The notes under the pieces: generated by a model
The model's input: the letters and a program-made list of their open reading frames with translations, nothing else
Told to the model about the DNA's origin: nothing
Database searches by the model: none
NCBI GenBank assembly: GCA_046154665.1
Contig: JBJXFG010000113.1
Coordinates: 1 to 64,000, forward strand
Length of the DNA: 64,000 nucleotides
DNA from: JAFLCM01 sp046154665
GTDB lineage: Bacteria > Planctomycetota > Phycisphaerae > Phycisphaerales > UBA1924
Direction of reading: 5' to 3'
Position numbers and translations under genes: made by a program
Shown here: one piece after another, positions 30,804-39,260 of the stretch
Layout of the letters: every line of letters starts with the position of its first letter
How positions within the stretch are numbered: the first letter of the stretch is position 1

Positions 30804-32621
30804 TCATTTCTTGCGGGGGGCGACGCTGTTTTCGCCGTTGGCGTAGATCGCCACGCGGTCCACGGCTCCGTCGGAACCGTTCAAGAACTCGACGGAGACA
30901 CCGGTGAAGTTCTTGTAGCGGAAGGTGGTGCCCTGGACGGGGATGAGTTCCTCTCCGCGTCCCAGCGTCACCACTTCGAGCGTGCCGTTTTCGCGGAGGC
31001 GGACCTCGGCGGTGTTCCCGCGCACGTCGTACTTGCCGACGAATCGCTCCAGGAACGACCGCTCCATCATCTCTATCGGCGGCATGCGCTTGAAGACGAT
31101 TGGGGCCAGCCGCGGCTCAAACGGCACCACGAGCGACGAAACATCGCCCGCGAAATCGGTCTGGAACTGGAGGCGCTGGCGGTCAAGGCGGCTGGCGCGG
31201 TCTTCGGGTGTCTGGAAGACGTCGAAGTGCCAGTGTTCGAGCTTGGCCGAGAAGCCGTTGTAGGTGAACGTGAGCGACCCGTCGGAGGACCCGATGGTGA
31301 TGTCGCCGTAGCCGGGGTGGTTGTAGCGACCGACATACTCGGGTAGGTCGTGCGAGGGCTTGGTGCCGGTGCGTCGGTCGGTCGCGCCGGAGGACTTGGC
31401 GGAGTCTTCCTGGGCGAAGGTCTTGGTTTCGAGTTCGGCTTCGCGCTCGATCATGCCGGCGCTGGGCATGCCTGTGAGGCGGTCGATGATCTCGAAGGGG
31501 AGGCCGTCGCGCAGGACGGCACCGGCGCGGTTGGTGAGGACAGCCAGGCCGATCTTGTGCTTGGGTGCGAACAGGATGAGTGCGGCGGCGCCTGGCATGT
31601 TGCCGCCGTGCTCGGCGATCTCGATGCCGCGGTAGGTGTAGACCATGAGGCCCATGCCGTACATCTGGAAACCGCGGACATCGTCGAAGGTGTCGGGCCC
31701 GATGGGGAAGTGCGGCTGCATCATGGACTTGACGTCGGCCTCGTCGAGCACGCGCTTGCCGTCGAGCACGCCGCCGGCGAGCATCATCCGGATGTAGGGC
31801 ACCAGGTCGCGGGCCGTCGAGTTCATGCTGCCCGCCGGGCCCGCGGCGTCGAACGACTCGAAGGGATCGGGCACGAGTTTCCGCTCGTTGTTGAGCTGAT
31901 AGCCCGAAGCCCGGTCCGCCGCGGCGTTCAGCTCCGCCAGCGTGAAGTTCGTGCTCGCCATGCCCAGCGGGGTGAAGAGAGCTTCCTTCGTGAACTCCTC
32001 CCACGGCTTGCCCGCGACTCGACCGGCGAGATAGCCGGCCTCCATGTACATGAAGTTGTTATAGAGGAACCGCGTGCGGAGATCGAACGCGAAGTCGAGG
32101 TGTTGCAGCCGCTTGTGCATCGCTTCGCGGTTGAGCGTGCTGCCGAACCACACGGCGTCGTGGCGCGGCATCCCGATGCGGTGGGTGACGAGGTCGCGCG
32201 GGGTGGCGCGGAGCGTGGCGTCGTCGTTGCCGAGGCGGAAGTCCGGCATGTAGTCGCGGACCGGCTTGTCCCATTCGAGTTTGCCCGCCCGAACCAGCGT
32301 CGCCAGGCCCGCCACCGTGAACTGCTTGGTGATCGACGCGATGGGCATCATCGTGTCGGGGGTCATGGGGAGGTTTTCTTCGATGTTGCGCAGGCCGTAG
32401 CCCTTGAGGAGGACGACCTTGTCATCGACGACGACGGCGACGCTGACGCCGGGGACTTTCTGGTCGGCGAGGGCTTTGGTGATGACGGCGTCAATATCGG
32501 AGAGGCGGGCGGCGGGGTCGGTGGCGGTGGCCGGGGCGGCTGGTGCGGGCTGCTTGTCGGCGAAGACGATGGGGGCCGAGACGAGCGTGAGGAGCAGGGG
32601 AATGATGAGGCGGAGTTTCAT
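30804..32621 (-). CDS. exported serine hydrolase, class C beta-lactamase/DD-peptidase family
   Basis: A 605-residue exported enzyme with signal peptide (MKLRLIIPLLLTLVSAPIVFA). The penicillin-binding-like active site is complete: S-x-x-K as SITK (Ser96, Lys99), Y-x-N as YNN near residue 188, and H-G-G as EHGGNMPG near residue 345. The C-terminal 200 residues (PEYVGRYNHPGYGDITI onward) form the beta-rich DUF3471-like domain commonly attached to these enzymes. Predicted role: hydrolysis of a peptide, ester or beta-lactam in the envelope; it could be an esterase or D-amino-peptidase rather than a resistance enzyme. AGGGAAC precedes the ATG. The methyltransferase gene follows without a gap. Confidence 0.88.
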   Translation of the reverse strand: MKLRLIIPLLLTLVSAPIVFADKQPAPAAPATATDPAARLSDIDAVITKALADQKVPGVSVAVVVDDKVVLLKGYGLRNIEENLPMTPDTMMPIASITKQFTVAGLATLVRAGKLEWDKPVRDYMPDFRLGNDDATLRATPRDLVTHRIGMPRHDAVWFGSTLNREAMHKRLQHLDFAFDLRTRFLYNNFMYMEAGYLAGRVAGKPWEEFTKEALFTPLGMASTNFTLAELNAAADRASGYQLNNERKLVPDPFESFDAAGPAGSMNSTARDLVPYIRMMLAGGVLDGKRVLDEADVKSMMQPHFPIGPDTFDDVRGFQMYGMGLMVYTYRGIEIAEHGGNMPGAAALILFAPKHKIGLAVLTNRAGAVLRDGLPFEIIDRLTGMPSAGMIEREAELETKTFAQEDSAKSSGATDRRTGTKPSHDLPEYVGRYNHPGYGDITIGSSDGSLTFTYNGFSAKLEHWHFDVFQTPEDRASRLDRQRLQFQTDFAGDVSSLVVPFEPRLAPIVFKRMPPIEMMERSFLERFVGKYDVRGNTAEVRLRENGTLEVVTLGRGEELIPVQGTTFRYKNFTGVSVEFLNGSDGAVDRVAIYANGENSVAPRKK

Positions 32622-32691
32622 GGGTGTTCCCTGGTGAGGCGGGGAGGTGTTGCGGGTGAACAATGTATCGTGAGGGAGGGGCCTGTGAGGA

Positions 32692-32833
32692 AGTGGTCGA
32701 GTTGTCGAGTGGCGGAGTGGCGAAGTGGCGAAGTGCAATGAAATGCAGTCGGAGGCACTTGACCACTTGACCACTTGACCACTTGACCACTTGACCACTT
32801 CCTCGAAACCCCTCCCTCACGGTCGGGGTTCTG
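32692..32833. repeat. facing octamer arrays and stop-codon-type element between divergent genes
   Basis: GTGGTCGA, GTTGTCGA, GTGGCGGA and GTGGCGAA octamers (32692-32738) face CACTTGAC units (about 32757-32801). AAACCCC-TCCCTCACGGTC-GGGGTTCTG follows at 32806-32833. The arms could pair over about 40 bases. This element lies 18 bases upstream of the epimerase start, unlike the others, which follow stop codons. Confidence 0.85.
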
Positions 32834-32851
32834 TCGTCTGTACCATCCGCC

Positions 32852-33595
32852 ATGCGCTACCTCCTCACCGGCATGAACGGCACCGTGGCCCCTGCGCTCG
32901 CGCGGATGCTCCGCGCCCGCGGCGATGAGGTCATCGCGTGGGATCGGGCGGCGTATCCGACTGATACCGAGGCCGCGGTGATGGGATTCATCGGGCAAAC
33001 CAGGCCGGACTGGGTGTGCCACATCGCCACCGGTGCCCCGGCGTGGGCGCAGTGGATCGCGCGGGCGTGTGCGGCCGGTGGCCCCAAGCTGCTGTGGACG
33101 AGCACCGTTTCGATCTACGCCGATGCGACGCCCGCGCCGCTGGGCGTGGAAGCTCCGGCGCTCGCCAGCGACGACTACGGCAAGTACAAGGCTGAAACCG
33201 AGCGACTGGTCCGCGAGGCGTGCCCCGGCGCGCTGGTGCCGCGGCTGGGTTGGCAAATCGGCAGCCAGCCGGGGTCGAACACGATGACGGACTTCCTGTT
33301 CCGCACGGCGAAAGAGAAGGACGGAGTGATCGAGGCGAGCGCCGCGTGGATTCCCAGCACGGCGTGGTTGGACGACACCGCCGACGCGATGCTGCGGCTG
33401 ATGGACACGGGCGCGACCGGTCCGTACCAGCTTGAGGGAAACGCGGCGGGGATGACGTTCTTCGATCTCGCGACGGCGATCGCGCGCCGGTTCAATGCTG
33501 CGTGGCGGATCGTCCGCACCGAGACGCCGAGGATGGATCGGCGGATGCACGATCCGCGGGTGACGATGGGGCAGGTGCGGGAGCGGCTCAAGTGA
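32852..33595 (+). CDS. NAD(P)-dependent epimerase/dehydratase family protein (RfbD-like)
   Basis: A 247-residue extended short-chain dehydrogenase. The nucleotide-binding turn is YLLTGMNGTVAPALARML, the catalytic S/T is in LLWTSTVSIYADA, and the Y-x3-K pair is DDYGKYKAE. The following RLGWQIG and WIPSTAWLDDTADAML match the dTDP-4-dehydrorhamnose reductase-like group, though this protein is about 40 residues shorter than RfbD and lacks the downstream sugar-binding block. Substrate unknown. The stop codon lies 30 bases before a bipartite hairpin repeat. Confidence 0.78.
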   Translation: MRYLLTGMNGTVAPALARMLRARGDEVIAWDRAAYPTDTEAAVMGFIGQTRPDWVCHIATGAPAWAQWIARACAAGGPKLLWTSTVSIYADATPAPLGVEAPALASDDYGKYKAETERLVREACPGALVPRLGWQIGSQPGSNTMTDFLFRTAKEKDGVIEASAAWIPSTAWLDDTADAMLRLMDTGATGPYQLEGNAAGMTFFDLATAIARRFNAAWRIVRTETPRMDRRMHDPRVTMGQVRERLK

Positions 33596-33625
33596 GGCGG
33601 GTTCGGTCGTGCGACTGATTTCGAC

Positions 33626-33731
33626 GTGCCACGGATGGCGGCGTCTTCGGCGACACCAGTGCCCGAGGGGCCGGACGTGCCGGCGGTTCGGCACTGATGT
33701 CGATCCGAGAGCGAATCGCCATCAGTGGCAC
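33626..33731. repeat. GTGCCAC/GTGGCAC bipartite hairpin element
   Basis: Outer arms are GTGCCAC (33626-33632) and GTGGCAC (33725-33731). The second hairpin is CACTGATGTCGAT... with ATCGCCATCAGTG (33692-33727), stem CACTGATG/CATCAGTG. The first half CCACGGATGGCGGCGTC to GACACCAGTGCC has partial pairing. It lies between an epimerase gene and prfB, in the prfB upstream region. Confidence 0.75.
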
Positions 33732-33769
33732 GCCGGACAGCGTCCGCTGTTTGGCCTACCATCGCCCCC

Positions 33770-34907
33770 ATGTATTACGAATCCCACAACGCCATTATCG
33801 CCGACCTCGAGGCGCGGATCTTGACGATCCGCGACTCTCTTTAACTACGACAAAAAGAGACTGCAGGTCAAGGCTCTCGAAGACCAGATGAACAGCGACG
33901 GTTTCTGGGACAGGCCCGAGGCCGCCCGGCAAGTCGTCAACGAGCTCAAGGGCATCAAGGCGCAGGTCGACGCGCTCGGCGGGCTCATCACCACCTTTGA
34001 GGATGCCAAGCTCGCCTACGAGATGGCCAAGGACGCCGGCGACAAGGACCTCCTCACCGAGGCCGACGAGTCGCTGTTCAAGATCAACAAGGGGATGGAG
34101 AAGGTCGAGCTGCTCAGCCTGCTGGGCGGCAAGCACGACCACCGCAACTGCTTCCTCACCATCTCAGCGGGCGACGGCGGCACCGAGGCCAACGACTGGT
34201 GCGAGATGCTCTTCCGCATGTATCTGCTGTGGCTCGAAAGGTCACATCCAGAGTGGAAGGTCGAGGAGATCGAGAAGTCGTACGGCACCGAAGTGGGTCT
34301 CGATTCGGTCACGCTCCGAGTCGCCGGGCCTTACGCCTTTGGCTACCTCAAGTGCGAGCGCGGGACGCACCGGCTGGCGCGGGTGTCGCCGTTCAACGCG
34401 CAGGGAAAGCGGCAGACGAGCTTTGCGACGGTGGACATCACGCCGGAGTTTGAAGAGTCCACGGTCGAGATTCCTGAGAAGGACCTGGAAATCACGCCGT
34501 TCGTGCGCGCCAGCGGCCCCGGCGGTCAGAACGTGAACAAGGTGGCCAGCGCCATCCGCGTGGTTCACAAGCCGACGGGTTTCATGGTGGTGAGCAGCAC
34601 CTACCGCGACCAGGGGCAGAACAAGAAGCAGGCGTTGAGCATTCTGCAGGCGAAGCTCGAGCAGCTTGAGCAGGAAAGGCGTGACGCCCAGATCAAGGAC
34701 GCCGCCGGCGGCGCGATTGATCGCGGCTGGGGCACGCAGATCCGCTCGTATGTGCTGTACGACTCGCGCGTGAAGGACCACCGGACGGGGCACGAGAGCG
34801 GATCGCCGGTGAACGTGCTGGCGGGTGATCTCGATGGATTCGTTGATGCCGAGCTGAAGCGACGACGCAAGGAGCAGGCGGAGAAGGAGGGGGCGGCGAA
34901 GGCGTAA
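33770..34907 (+). CDS. prfB: peptide chain release factor 2, with +1 programmed frameshift
   Basis: RF2 releases finished proteins at UGA and UAA. The frame-0 part starts at ATG 33770 (MYYESHNAIIADLEARILTI) and stops at TAA 33842-33844 after 24 codons. A +1 shift at CTT-TAA-C gives ...RDSL-NYDKKRLQVKALEDQM..., continuing to 34907 for about 378 residues in all. Key motifs are SPF in RVSPFNAQGKRQTSF (RF2 tripeptide reading head) and GGQ in ASGPGGQNVNKVAS. Without the shift only a short peptide would be made; an internal ATG at 33888 is also in frame. In most bacteria the shift codon is TGA; TAA here is unusual. Confidence 0.93.
33813..33847 (+). promoter_or_regulatory. prfB frameshift site with upstream hairpin
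   Basis: Slippery sequence CTT-TAA-C at 33839-33845. Directly upstream is a perfect 8-bp hairpin, CGCGGATC-TTGAC-GATCCGCG (33813-33833), 5 bases before CTT. I see no Shine-Dalgarno-like AGGGGG in the usual position three bases before the slip site. The hairpin may replace that internal signal. If the mechanism matches the known one, low RF2 lets the ribosome slip at the stop codon, giving autoregulation. Confidence 0.75.
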
Positions 34908-34912
34908 GTTAG

Positions 34913-34939
34913 AAACCCTTCCTCACGGTCGGGGTTCTG
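34913..34939. repeat. CCTCACGGTCGGGG element between prfB and the trypsin-like gene
   Basis: AAACCCTTCCTCACGGTC-GGGGTTCTG, six bases after the prfB stop and nine before the stop codon of the convergent protease gene. AGAAACCC and GGGGTTCT pair with one mismatch, so it could act as a two-way terminator. Confidence 0.7.
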
Positions 34940-34948
34940 TTGTGGTTT

Positions 34949-35725
34949 TCAGCGCCTCCGCCGCAGTGCCACCAGTCCCGCCAGCACCATGACGCCAGTT
35001 GCTCCCGGGGCTGGTACCACGGCGAGTCCGCCCAGGAATCCGCCGATCGAGGTGAGATCGACGGCCACCGAGGTATCGCCGAAGCTGGCGCGACCGCCGA
35101 GACGCTGATAGACGCCGCGGTTGATGCCGGCGAGGGCCAGGTTGCCGTCGGGGCCGGTGATGAACACCGCGCCGCCGGAATCGCCCGGGGTGAGGATGGC
35201 CTCGCTGGCGCCGCCGCGGCGGTCGAAACGGAAGAACAGGTGCCCGTCGCGGGCCGCGTCAAGACGGTTGGTGCCCCACACCTCGGCGCGGTCGTCGGAC
35301 CAGGTGAAGCCGGAGCGCGTCGAGCTCTCGGCTGTGAGGCCGAACCCCGCAACCGTCAGCCGAGCCCCGCGCTTGAGCGAGCTGTCGGCGATCGGGTAGT
35401 AGCCCGGCAGGTCACGGTCGAGGGTGACGCGCATCAGGTCGGCGGTGTCGCTCGTGATCGTGCTGACGGCGCGGAACGATGAGCCGCCCAGCCAGAACGA
35501 GCTGCCCCGCCCGCCGCCGACGTGGGCGGCGGTGAGGATTTCGCGCGGTCCGACGGCGACCGCCGTTCCGCCGTTGAACAAGCCGACAAAGCTGATGTTG
35601 GGTCGGATGGAGGGACCGCCGTTGAGGATGAGCGCGCTCGCCGAACCGGCCAGCGGGCCGACAAGGGCGGCGAACGAACCAAAGGCGATCACGGCCTGAA
35701 CACACCGGTGGGCGCGGTGGTGCAT
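34949..35725 (-). CDS. exported trypsin-like serine protease with PEP-CTERM-like tail
   Basis: A 258-residue exported protein with signal peptide (QAVIAFGSFAALVGPLAGSASA). The chymotrypsin triad is visible: His in LTAAHVGGG (His68), Asp probably in TSDTADLMRVTLD, and Ser in LTPGDSGGAVF. The C-terminus VVPAPGATGVMVLAGLVA with LRRRR is a PEP-CTERM-like sorting signal, so the protease may end up anchored or released at the surface. GAGGAGAG lies before the ATG. Substrate unknown. Confidence 0.85.
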   Translation of the reverse strand: MHHRAHRCVQAVIAFGSFAALVGPLAGSASALILNGGPSIRPNISFVGLFNGGTAVAVGPREILTAAHVGGGRGSSFWLGGSSFRAVSTITSDTADLMRVTLDRDLPGYYPIADSSLKRGARLTVAGFGLTAESSTRSGFTWSDDRAEVWGTNRLDAARDGHLFFRFDRRGGASEAILTPGDSGGAVFITGPDGNLALAGINRGVYQRLGGRASFGDTSVAVDLTSIGGFLGGLAVVPAPGATGVMVLAGLVALRRRR

Positions 35726-35954
35726 GGAATCACTCTCCTCGCGGCGTGGTCCGCTGCGTCGGCGCTGTGCCGAAACGGTGGGCCCCGCCAGACAGTCTGT
35801 CATCGTCCGGTTCCGTGCCGAACTGGGGCGGCAGCATAGCCGAGCAGCGTTCGAATCAAACACCAATCTCCGAAAACCAGCCGGAGTTTCGGGGCAGTTT
35901 CCCCATACAACGGGCTGAGTTCAGCACCCAGCGTCCGAAAACGCCGCACGGGCC

Positions 35955-36030
35955 TTCTCCGACTGCCGACTCCCCACTCCCGACTTCCGACTCCCCACTC
36001 CCGACTCCCGACTCCCGACTCCCGACTCTG
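35955..36030. repeat. ACTCCCG heptamer array
   Basis: About ten units of a 7-bp repeat (GACTGCC, GACTCCC, CACTCCC, GACTTCC), ending in four perfect GACTCCC units before a C-run. It directly precedes the stop codon of the ATPase gene. Same family as 10457-10540 and 11483-11630. Confidence 0.85.
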
Positions 36031-36043
36031 CCCCCCCGCCCCC

Positions 36044-37627
36044 TCACGCCGGGCGAACGCCGCGGTAGACCCCTTGGATCCGTTGCACCTGCGCCTTTCG
36101 CACCATCTCGAGCATGTCCCGGCTGATCTTCCACGACGACTGCGCGGCCGCCTGCTCGTGGGTGATGTTGGCGCAGTGCTCGGCGATGCACTGGTAAAGG
36201 AACTTGAACGCGTCGCGCGGCTGGTGCATCTGGTCGAGCGCGTCGATCACGTCCTGGCGCGTCACCGGCGCGTCGAAAAGCTCCGCGAGCGGGAAGGGTG
36301 CCGTGGCCGGAGCGAGGCAGGCCCGCAGCCGCGCGTCGCACAGGTCGTAGAGCGTCGAGCCCGTCCAACTGAGCCGCTCGACCATGTTCTGCTTGTCGAG
36401 GCGGGCCTCTTGGAAGAACGACTGGCTCTCGCGGAATAGTTCGTGCTTCAGCTCCACCGGCAGCAGCATCTTCACGCCCACGCGGTTCTGCTGGAGGAAC
36501 TTGTTGTTGAGCATCGACCATACCACGGCCTTCATGCGGTCCGGGTCGCCGCTGACGGCGGTGGGCTCGTCAACGCGGTCGATGACCACGATGAGCCCGG
36601 CGTAGCCGAGCTTGTCGAGGGCGCGCACCAGCCGCGCGAACATCGCGAAGCGCGTTTCCTCCGAATCGTCCAGCGGCAGTTCGGAGGGCACGCGGATCGA
36701 TGGCGGGACCATGTTCAACGCCGACGACAGCATGTCCTGCTCGTGCGGCACGGCCCGCACCTGCTTGATGATCCGCCGCGCCAGACGGCTCATCCGCCAG
36801 CGGTCGAACACCACGTGCTTGAACAGCAGCAGCAGCCACAGCACGCCCATCGCGCCCGCGGCCCACACCCACCAGCGCGGATCGACGCGGTCCTCGGGCA
36901 CGAAAAAACTGCCGGCGATGACCGCGGCGAGCGGGATCCACCCCAGCACCGCCAGGGTGCGCCACAGCAGCGGGCGCCAGTTAAACGCCGCACGCAAACG
37001 CCGACGCAGCGCCGCGGTGCGCCCGGCGTCTTTCCCGGCGTCGCGGTCGTAGATCACCTGCAGCAGCGTGAGATCGATCTTGGTCTGCAGATCAAGGCGC
37101 TTGAGGGTCTGGCGGAGCTGCTTGTGTCCTTCCGCGCCGCCCGGGTCCGCCGGCGCGTCGGCGAGCAGTCGGTCGAGCAGCACCGACACGGCCGCGTGCA
37201 GCAGCGCGTCCATGTGGTCGACCAGGCGGACCTTTCTGAGCGCATCGAGCGTGGCGTCGCGCGAGGCGGCCTCGGTCTTTTCGCGGCGAAGCCGCGGTGA
37301 ACGCGCCCGGACGCGCTCGAGCACGCGGTCGAGCACGGGGTTCAAGTCGTCGTAGGGCACGAGCAGCACGCGGCTGCTGGGGTTGGCGGCGTTGTGAGCC
37401 TCGACGCGGTCGCCGAGCTGCAGGCGGATGGCGGTCTTGCCGCTGCCTTTCTCGCCGAAAACGATGGAGGACGAGGGGCGTCGCAGATCGCCGACAAACT
37501 TCTCGAAGTCGGGGTGGGCGGTGGGCCCTGAGCCGAGGCGCGCGAACACCGGGTCGTGCCGGGCCTCTTCGGCCTGGAAGGGGTTCTCGGCGATGCCCCA
37601 GTGCTGGAAAAATCCGGCGATGTTCAT
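36044..37627 (-). CDS. KAP-like P-loop ATPase with inserted membrane helices
   Basis: A 527-residue ATPase. Walker A is VFGEKGSGKTAIRL (about residue 55) and Walker B is YAGLIVVIDRVDEPTA (about 345). Between them lie two membrane helices, TLAVLGWIPLAAVIAGSFFV and WWVWAAGAMGVLWLLLLFK. Membrane helices inserted between Walker A and B are the hallmark of KAP-family NTPases. The N-terminus FFQHWGIAENPFQAEEARHDP resembles that of small AAA-type ATPases such as ExeA. Function is unknown: membrane scaffold, stress or defence have all been proposed for relatives. The ATG at 37627 is used. Confidence 0.7.
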   Translation of the reverse strand: MNIAGFFQHWGIAENPFQAEEARHDPVFARLGSGPTAHPDFEKFVGDLRRPSSSIVFGEKGSGKTAIRLQLGDRVEAHNAANPSSRVLLVPYDDLNPVLDRVLERVRARSPRLRREKTEAASRDATLDALRKVRLVDHMDALLHAAVSVLLDRLLADAPADPGGAEGHKQLRQTLKRLDLQTKIDLTLLQVIYDRDAGKDAGRTAALRRRLRAAFNWRPLLWRTLAVLGWIPLAAVIAGSFFVPEDRVDPRWWVWAAGAMGVLWLLLLFKHVVFDRWRMSRLARRIIKQVRAVPHEQDMLSSALNMVPPSIRVPSELPLDDSEETRFAMFARLVRALDKLGYAGLIVVIDRVDEPTAVSGDPDRMKAVVWSMLNNKFLQQNRVGVKMLLPVELKHELFRESQSFFQEARLDKQNMVERLSWTGSTLYDLCDARLRACLAPATAPFPLAELFDAPVTRQDVIDALDQMHQPRDAFKFLYQCIAEHCANITHEQAAAQSSWKISRDMLEMVRKAQVQRIQGVYRGVRPA

Positions 37628-37674
37628 TCGTGGGCGATGATACGGTGGCGGGGCGGCGAGCGTGACGACGGCTT

Positions 37675-37764
37675 GTGCCACTGACCCGTCTGCGGGTCAG
37701 TGCCGACGTCCCACGATCGACCCTCAAACTCCAGAGCACTGACCCGAGGACGGATCAGTGGCAC
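37675..37764. repeat. GTGCCAC/GTGGCAC bipartite hairpin element
   Basis: Outer arms are GTGCCAC (37675-37681) and GTGGCAC (37758-37764). The first hairpin is CACTGACCCG-TCTG-CGGGTCAGTG (37679-37702), a perfect 10-bp stem. The second is CACTGACCCG-AGGA-CGGATCAGTG (37737-37760), one mismatch. It lies in the short gap between two minus-strand genes. Confidence 0.88.
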
Positions 37765-37785
37765 GGTCGGGGGTTCCCGGGCAGA

Positions 37786-38568
37786 TCAGTCTTCCACGCA
37801 CGCCGCGCGCACCGCGGCGCGGATTGCCCGTTCCTGCCCCTCGACGGCGCGGACGTCGACGACCAGCGGCCCGCGGTAGCCCGCTGTCGAAAGCGCGACC
37901 AGATAGGCCATGACATCAAGCCGTGTGCCCAGAGCGCCGACGGCGCAGCACCCGGCGCTGTTGGCGTCGCTGAGGCGTGCCGAGGCGATGAGCGGGCCGA
38001 GCCGCGACGCCGCCGCGGCCGGGTCGGCCTTCGGGCCTTCGCTGATGAACATCCGCGCCGGATCGAGGCCGATGAGCAGAGGCGGCTCGATCGACTCCGC
38101 CTTCGGGGCGGGCCAGCGGTGGTCGGCGAGGCGCACGCTCCGGGCCAGGGCCCGCTCGCGCAGGGCCGACAGCAGCGACGACGGCGCGTCGTCCGGCAGC
38201 GCCGTGCTGAGCACGGCGGAGGAATCTTCCGCGCCGCCCGAGAGTTCTTCGAAATCCGCCGCGAGGTCGACCGCGTCGAGCAGCGCCGCGAGCGCGCGGT
38301 CGGCGTGGGCGGGGTCGGTCAGATGCTCCGGCGGCAGCCACAGGTCGACGCCTGCGATCGACATCGATGAACGGCGCACCAGCGCCGCGATGTCACGACG
38401 CGCCGAACGACCGAGATCGCGGGGCCGGCAATCCGCGGCGGCGGCGTTCAACGTGAGGCACCGGAGCCCGCTGCTCGTGGCCCACTCGATCTGCGGGCGC
38501 AGCGAAGCGGGGAGCGGCGCACGCCACCCCGCCAGCGCGAGGGAGAGGCGGGATTTGTCGAAGAGCAT
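37786..38568 (-). CDS. TIM-barrel protein, sugar phosphate isomerase/epimerase-like
   Basis: A 260-residue protein whose pattern fits the xylose isomerase-like (AP endonuclease 2) TIM barrel. LSLALAGWRAPLPASLRPQI and SSGLRCLTLNAAAAD open it. Then come MSIAGVDLWLPPEHLTDPA, IGLDPARMFISEGPKADPAA, SARLSDANSAG and GTRLDVMAYLVALSTAGYRGPLVVDVRA, which is the usual last barrel strand with an acidic residue. The conserved metal ligands of the family (His, Glu, Asp) are only partly recognisable, so activity is uncertain. Confidence 0.55.
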   Translation of the reverse strand: MLFDKSRLSLALAGWRAPLPASLRPQIEWATSSGLRCLTLNAAAADCRPRDLGRSARRDIAALVRRSSMSIAGVDLWLPPEHLTDPAHADRALAALLDAVDLAADFEELSGGAEDSSAVLSTALPDDAPSSLLSALRERALARSVRLADHRWPAPKAESIEPPLLIGLDPARMFISEGPKADPAAAASRLGPLIASARLSDANSAGCCAVGALGTRLDVMAYLVALSTAGYRGPLVVDVRAVEGQERAIRAAVRAACVED

Positions 38569-38648
38569 GCGGTGAGTCTACTGGCAGCAGGCGGCTGGGA
38601 ACCTCAGCGGGGCCTCGTCCGCCGTTGCTCGGTTGCGCTCTGAGTATT

Positions 38649-38743
38649 CGCCCGGAGGGCGCATCGAACTATGCCAGGGGCGCGGCTCGCGCAGCGAGCA
38701 AGCCCCTGGAAGATGCTGTCTTTGCAGGCCGCCCGGAGGGCGG
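38649..38743. repeat. left REP-like element of the RAYT locus
   Basis: CGCCC-GGA-GGGCG at 38649-38661, then a long hairpin with outer arms CCAGGGGC (38674-38681) and GCCCCTGG (38702-38709) and inner stem GCTCGC-GCA-GCGAGC (38685-38699). Last is CCGCCC-GGA-GGGCGG at 38729-38743. The small palindromes have a three-base GGA loop. Confidence 0.85.
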
Positions 38744-38771
38744 ACGAGCCGATGCTCTCGCGATGACAAAG

Positions 38772-39233
38772 TCACCGCTCATCCTGAAACACCAACGCGC
38801 GATCGGCGTTCATTCCGTGCTTCTCCAAGAGCGACAAGAACTCCGACTCGAACGAGACGCTCTCGTGGTGCTTGTTCTGGCGCTGGATGTACTTCACGAC
38901 CTTTTCGGTCATCGAGTTGCTGACGCTGAACGCGCCGTACCCCGCTTGCCATGCGAAATGAGCCCGGTCCGGGAAGGTGTCGTGCACCCACTTTGACGAG
39001 CGCGATTTGACGTGCCGCACCAGGTCCGAAATGGTGAGGTCGGCCCGAACGCGCGCCAGCAGGTGGACATGATCGGCGACGCCGCCGATCTCGATCGGGG
39101 TGCATTCGAGATCGCGGATGATGCCGCCGAGGAAAGCGTGGAGGCGTGGTTCGAGTGCGGGGTCGATGAAGGGTTGCCGATGCTTGGTCGACCAGACCAG
39201 GTGGCAGTGAAGTTGAGTCCAGGCGCTGGACAT
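38772..39233 (-). CDS. REP-associated tyrosine transposase (Y1/IS200-type)
   Basis: A 153-residue TnpA-REP protein. It cuts and joins single-stranded DNA at REP hairpins by a Y1 HUH mechanism. The HUH pair is HVH in GGVADHVHLLARV (residues 55-57). The nucleophile is Tyr115 in EKVVKYIQRQNKHHES, followed by the conserved FESEFLSLLEKHG-type helix. The start MSSAWTQLHCHLVWSTKHRQ matches the usual YHIVFSTKYR region of RAYTs. Flanking inverted elements are 24-28 bases from each end. It has no partner TnpB. RAYTs usually do not mobilise themselves but spread REP elements through the genome. Confidence 0.9.
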   Translation of the reverse strand: MSSAWTQLHCHLVWSTKHRQPFIDPALEPRLHAFLGGIIRDLECTPIEIGGVADHVHLLARVRADLTISDLVRHVKSRSSKWVHDTFPDRAHFAWQAGYGAFSVSNSMTEKVVKYIQRQNKHHESVSFESEFLSLLEKHGMNADRALVFQDER

Positions 39234-39260
39234 GGTCGGCGGGTCCCGTGGTTCGTTCGT

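Noticed and set aside
33888..34907. prfB starting at the ATG at 33888 as an ordinary unshifted gene
   Set aside because: The preceding 45 bases read NYDKKRLQVKALEDQ in frame, which continues the RF2 family N-terminus, and the frame-0 leader ends in CTT-TAA-C. A programmed shift explains all of it.
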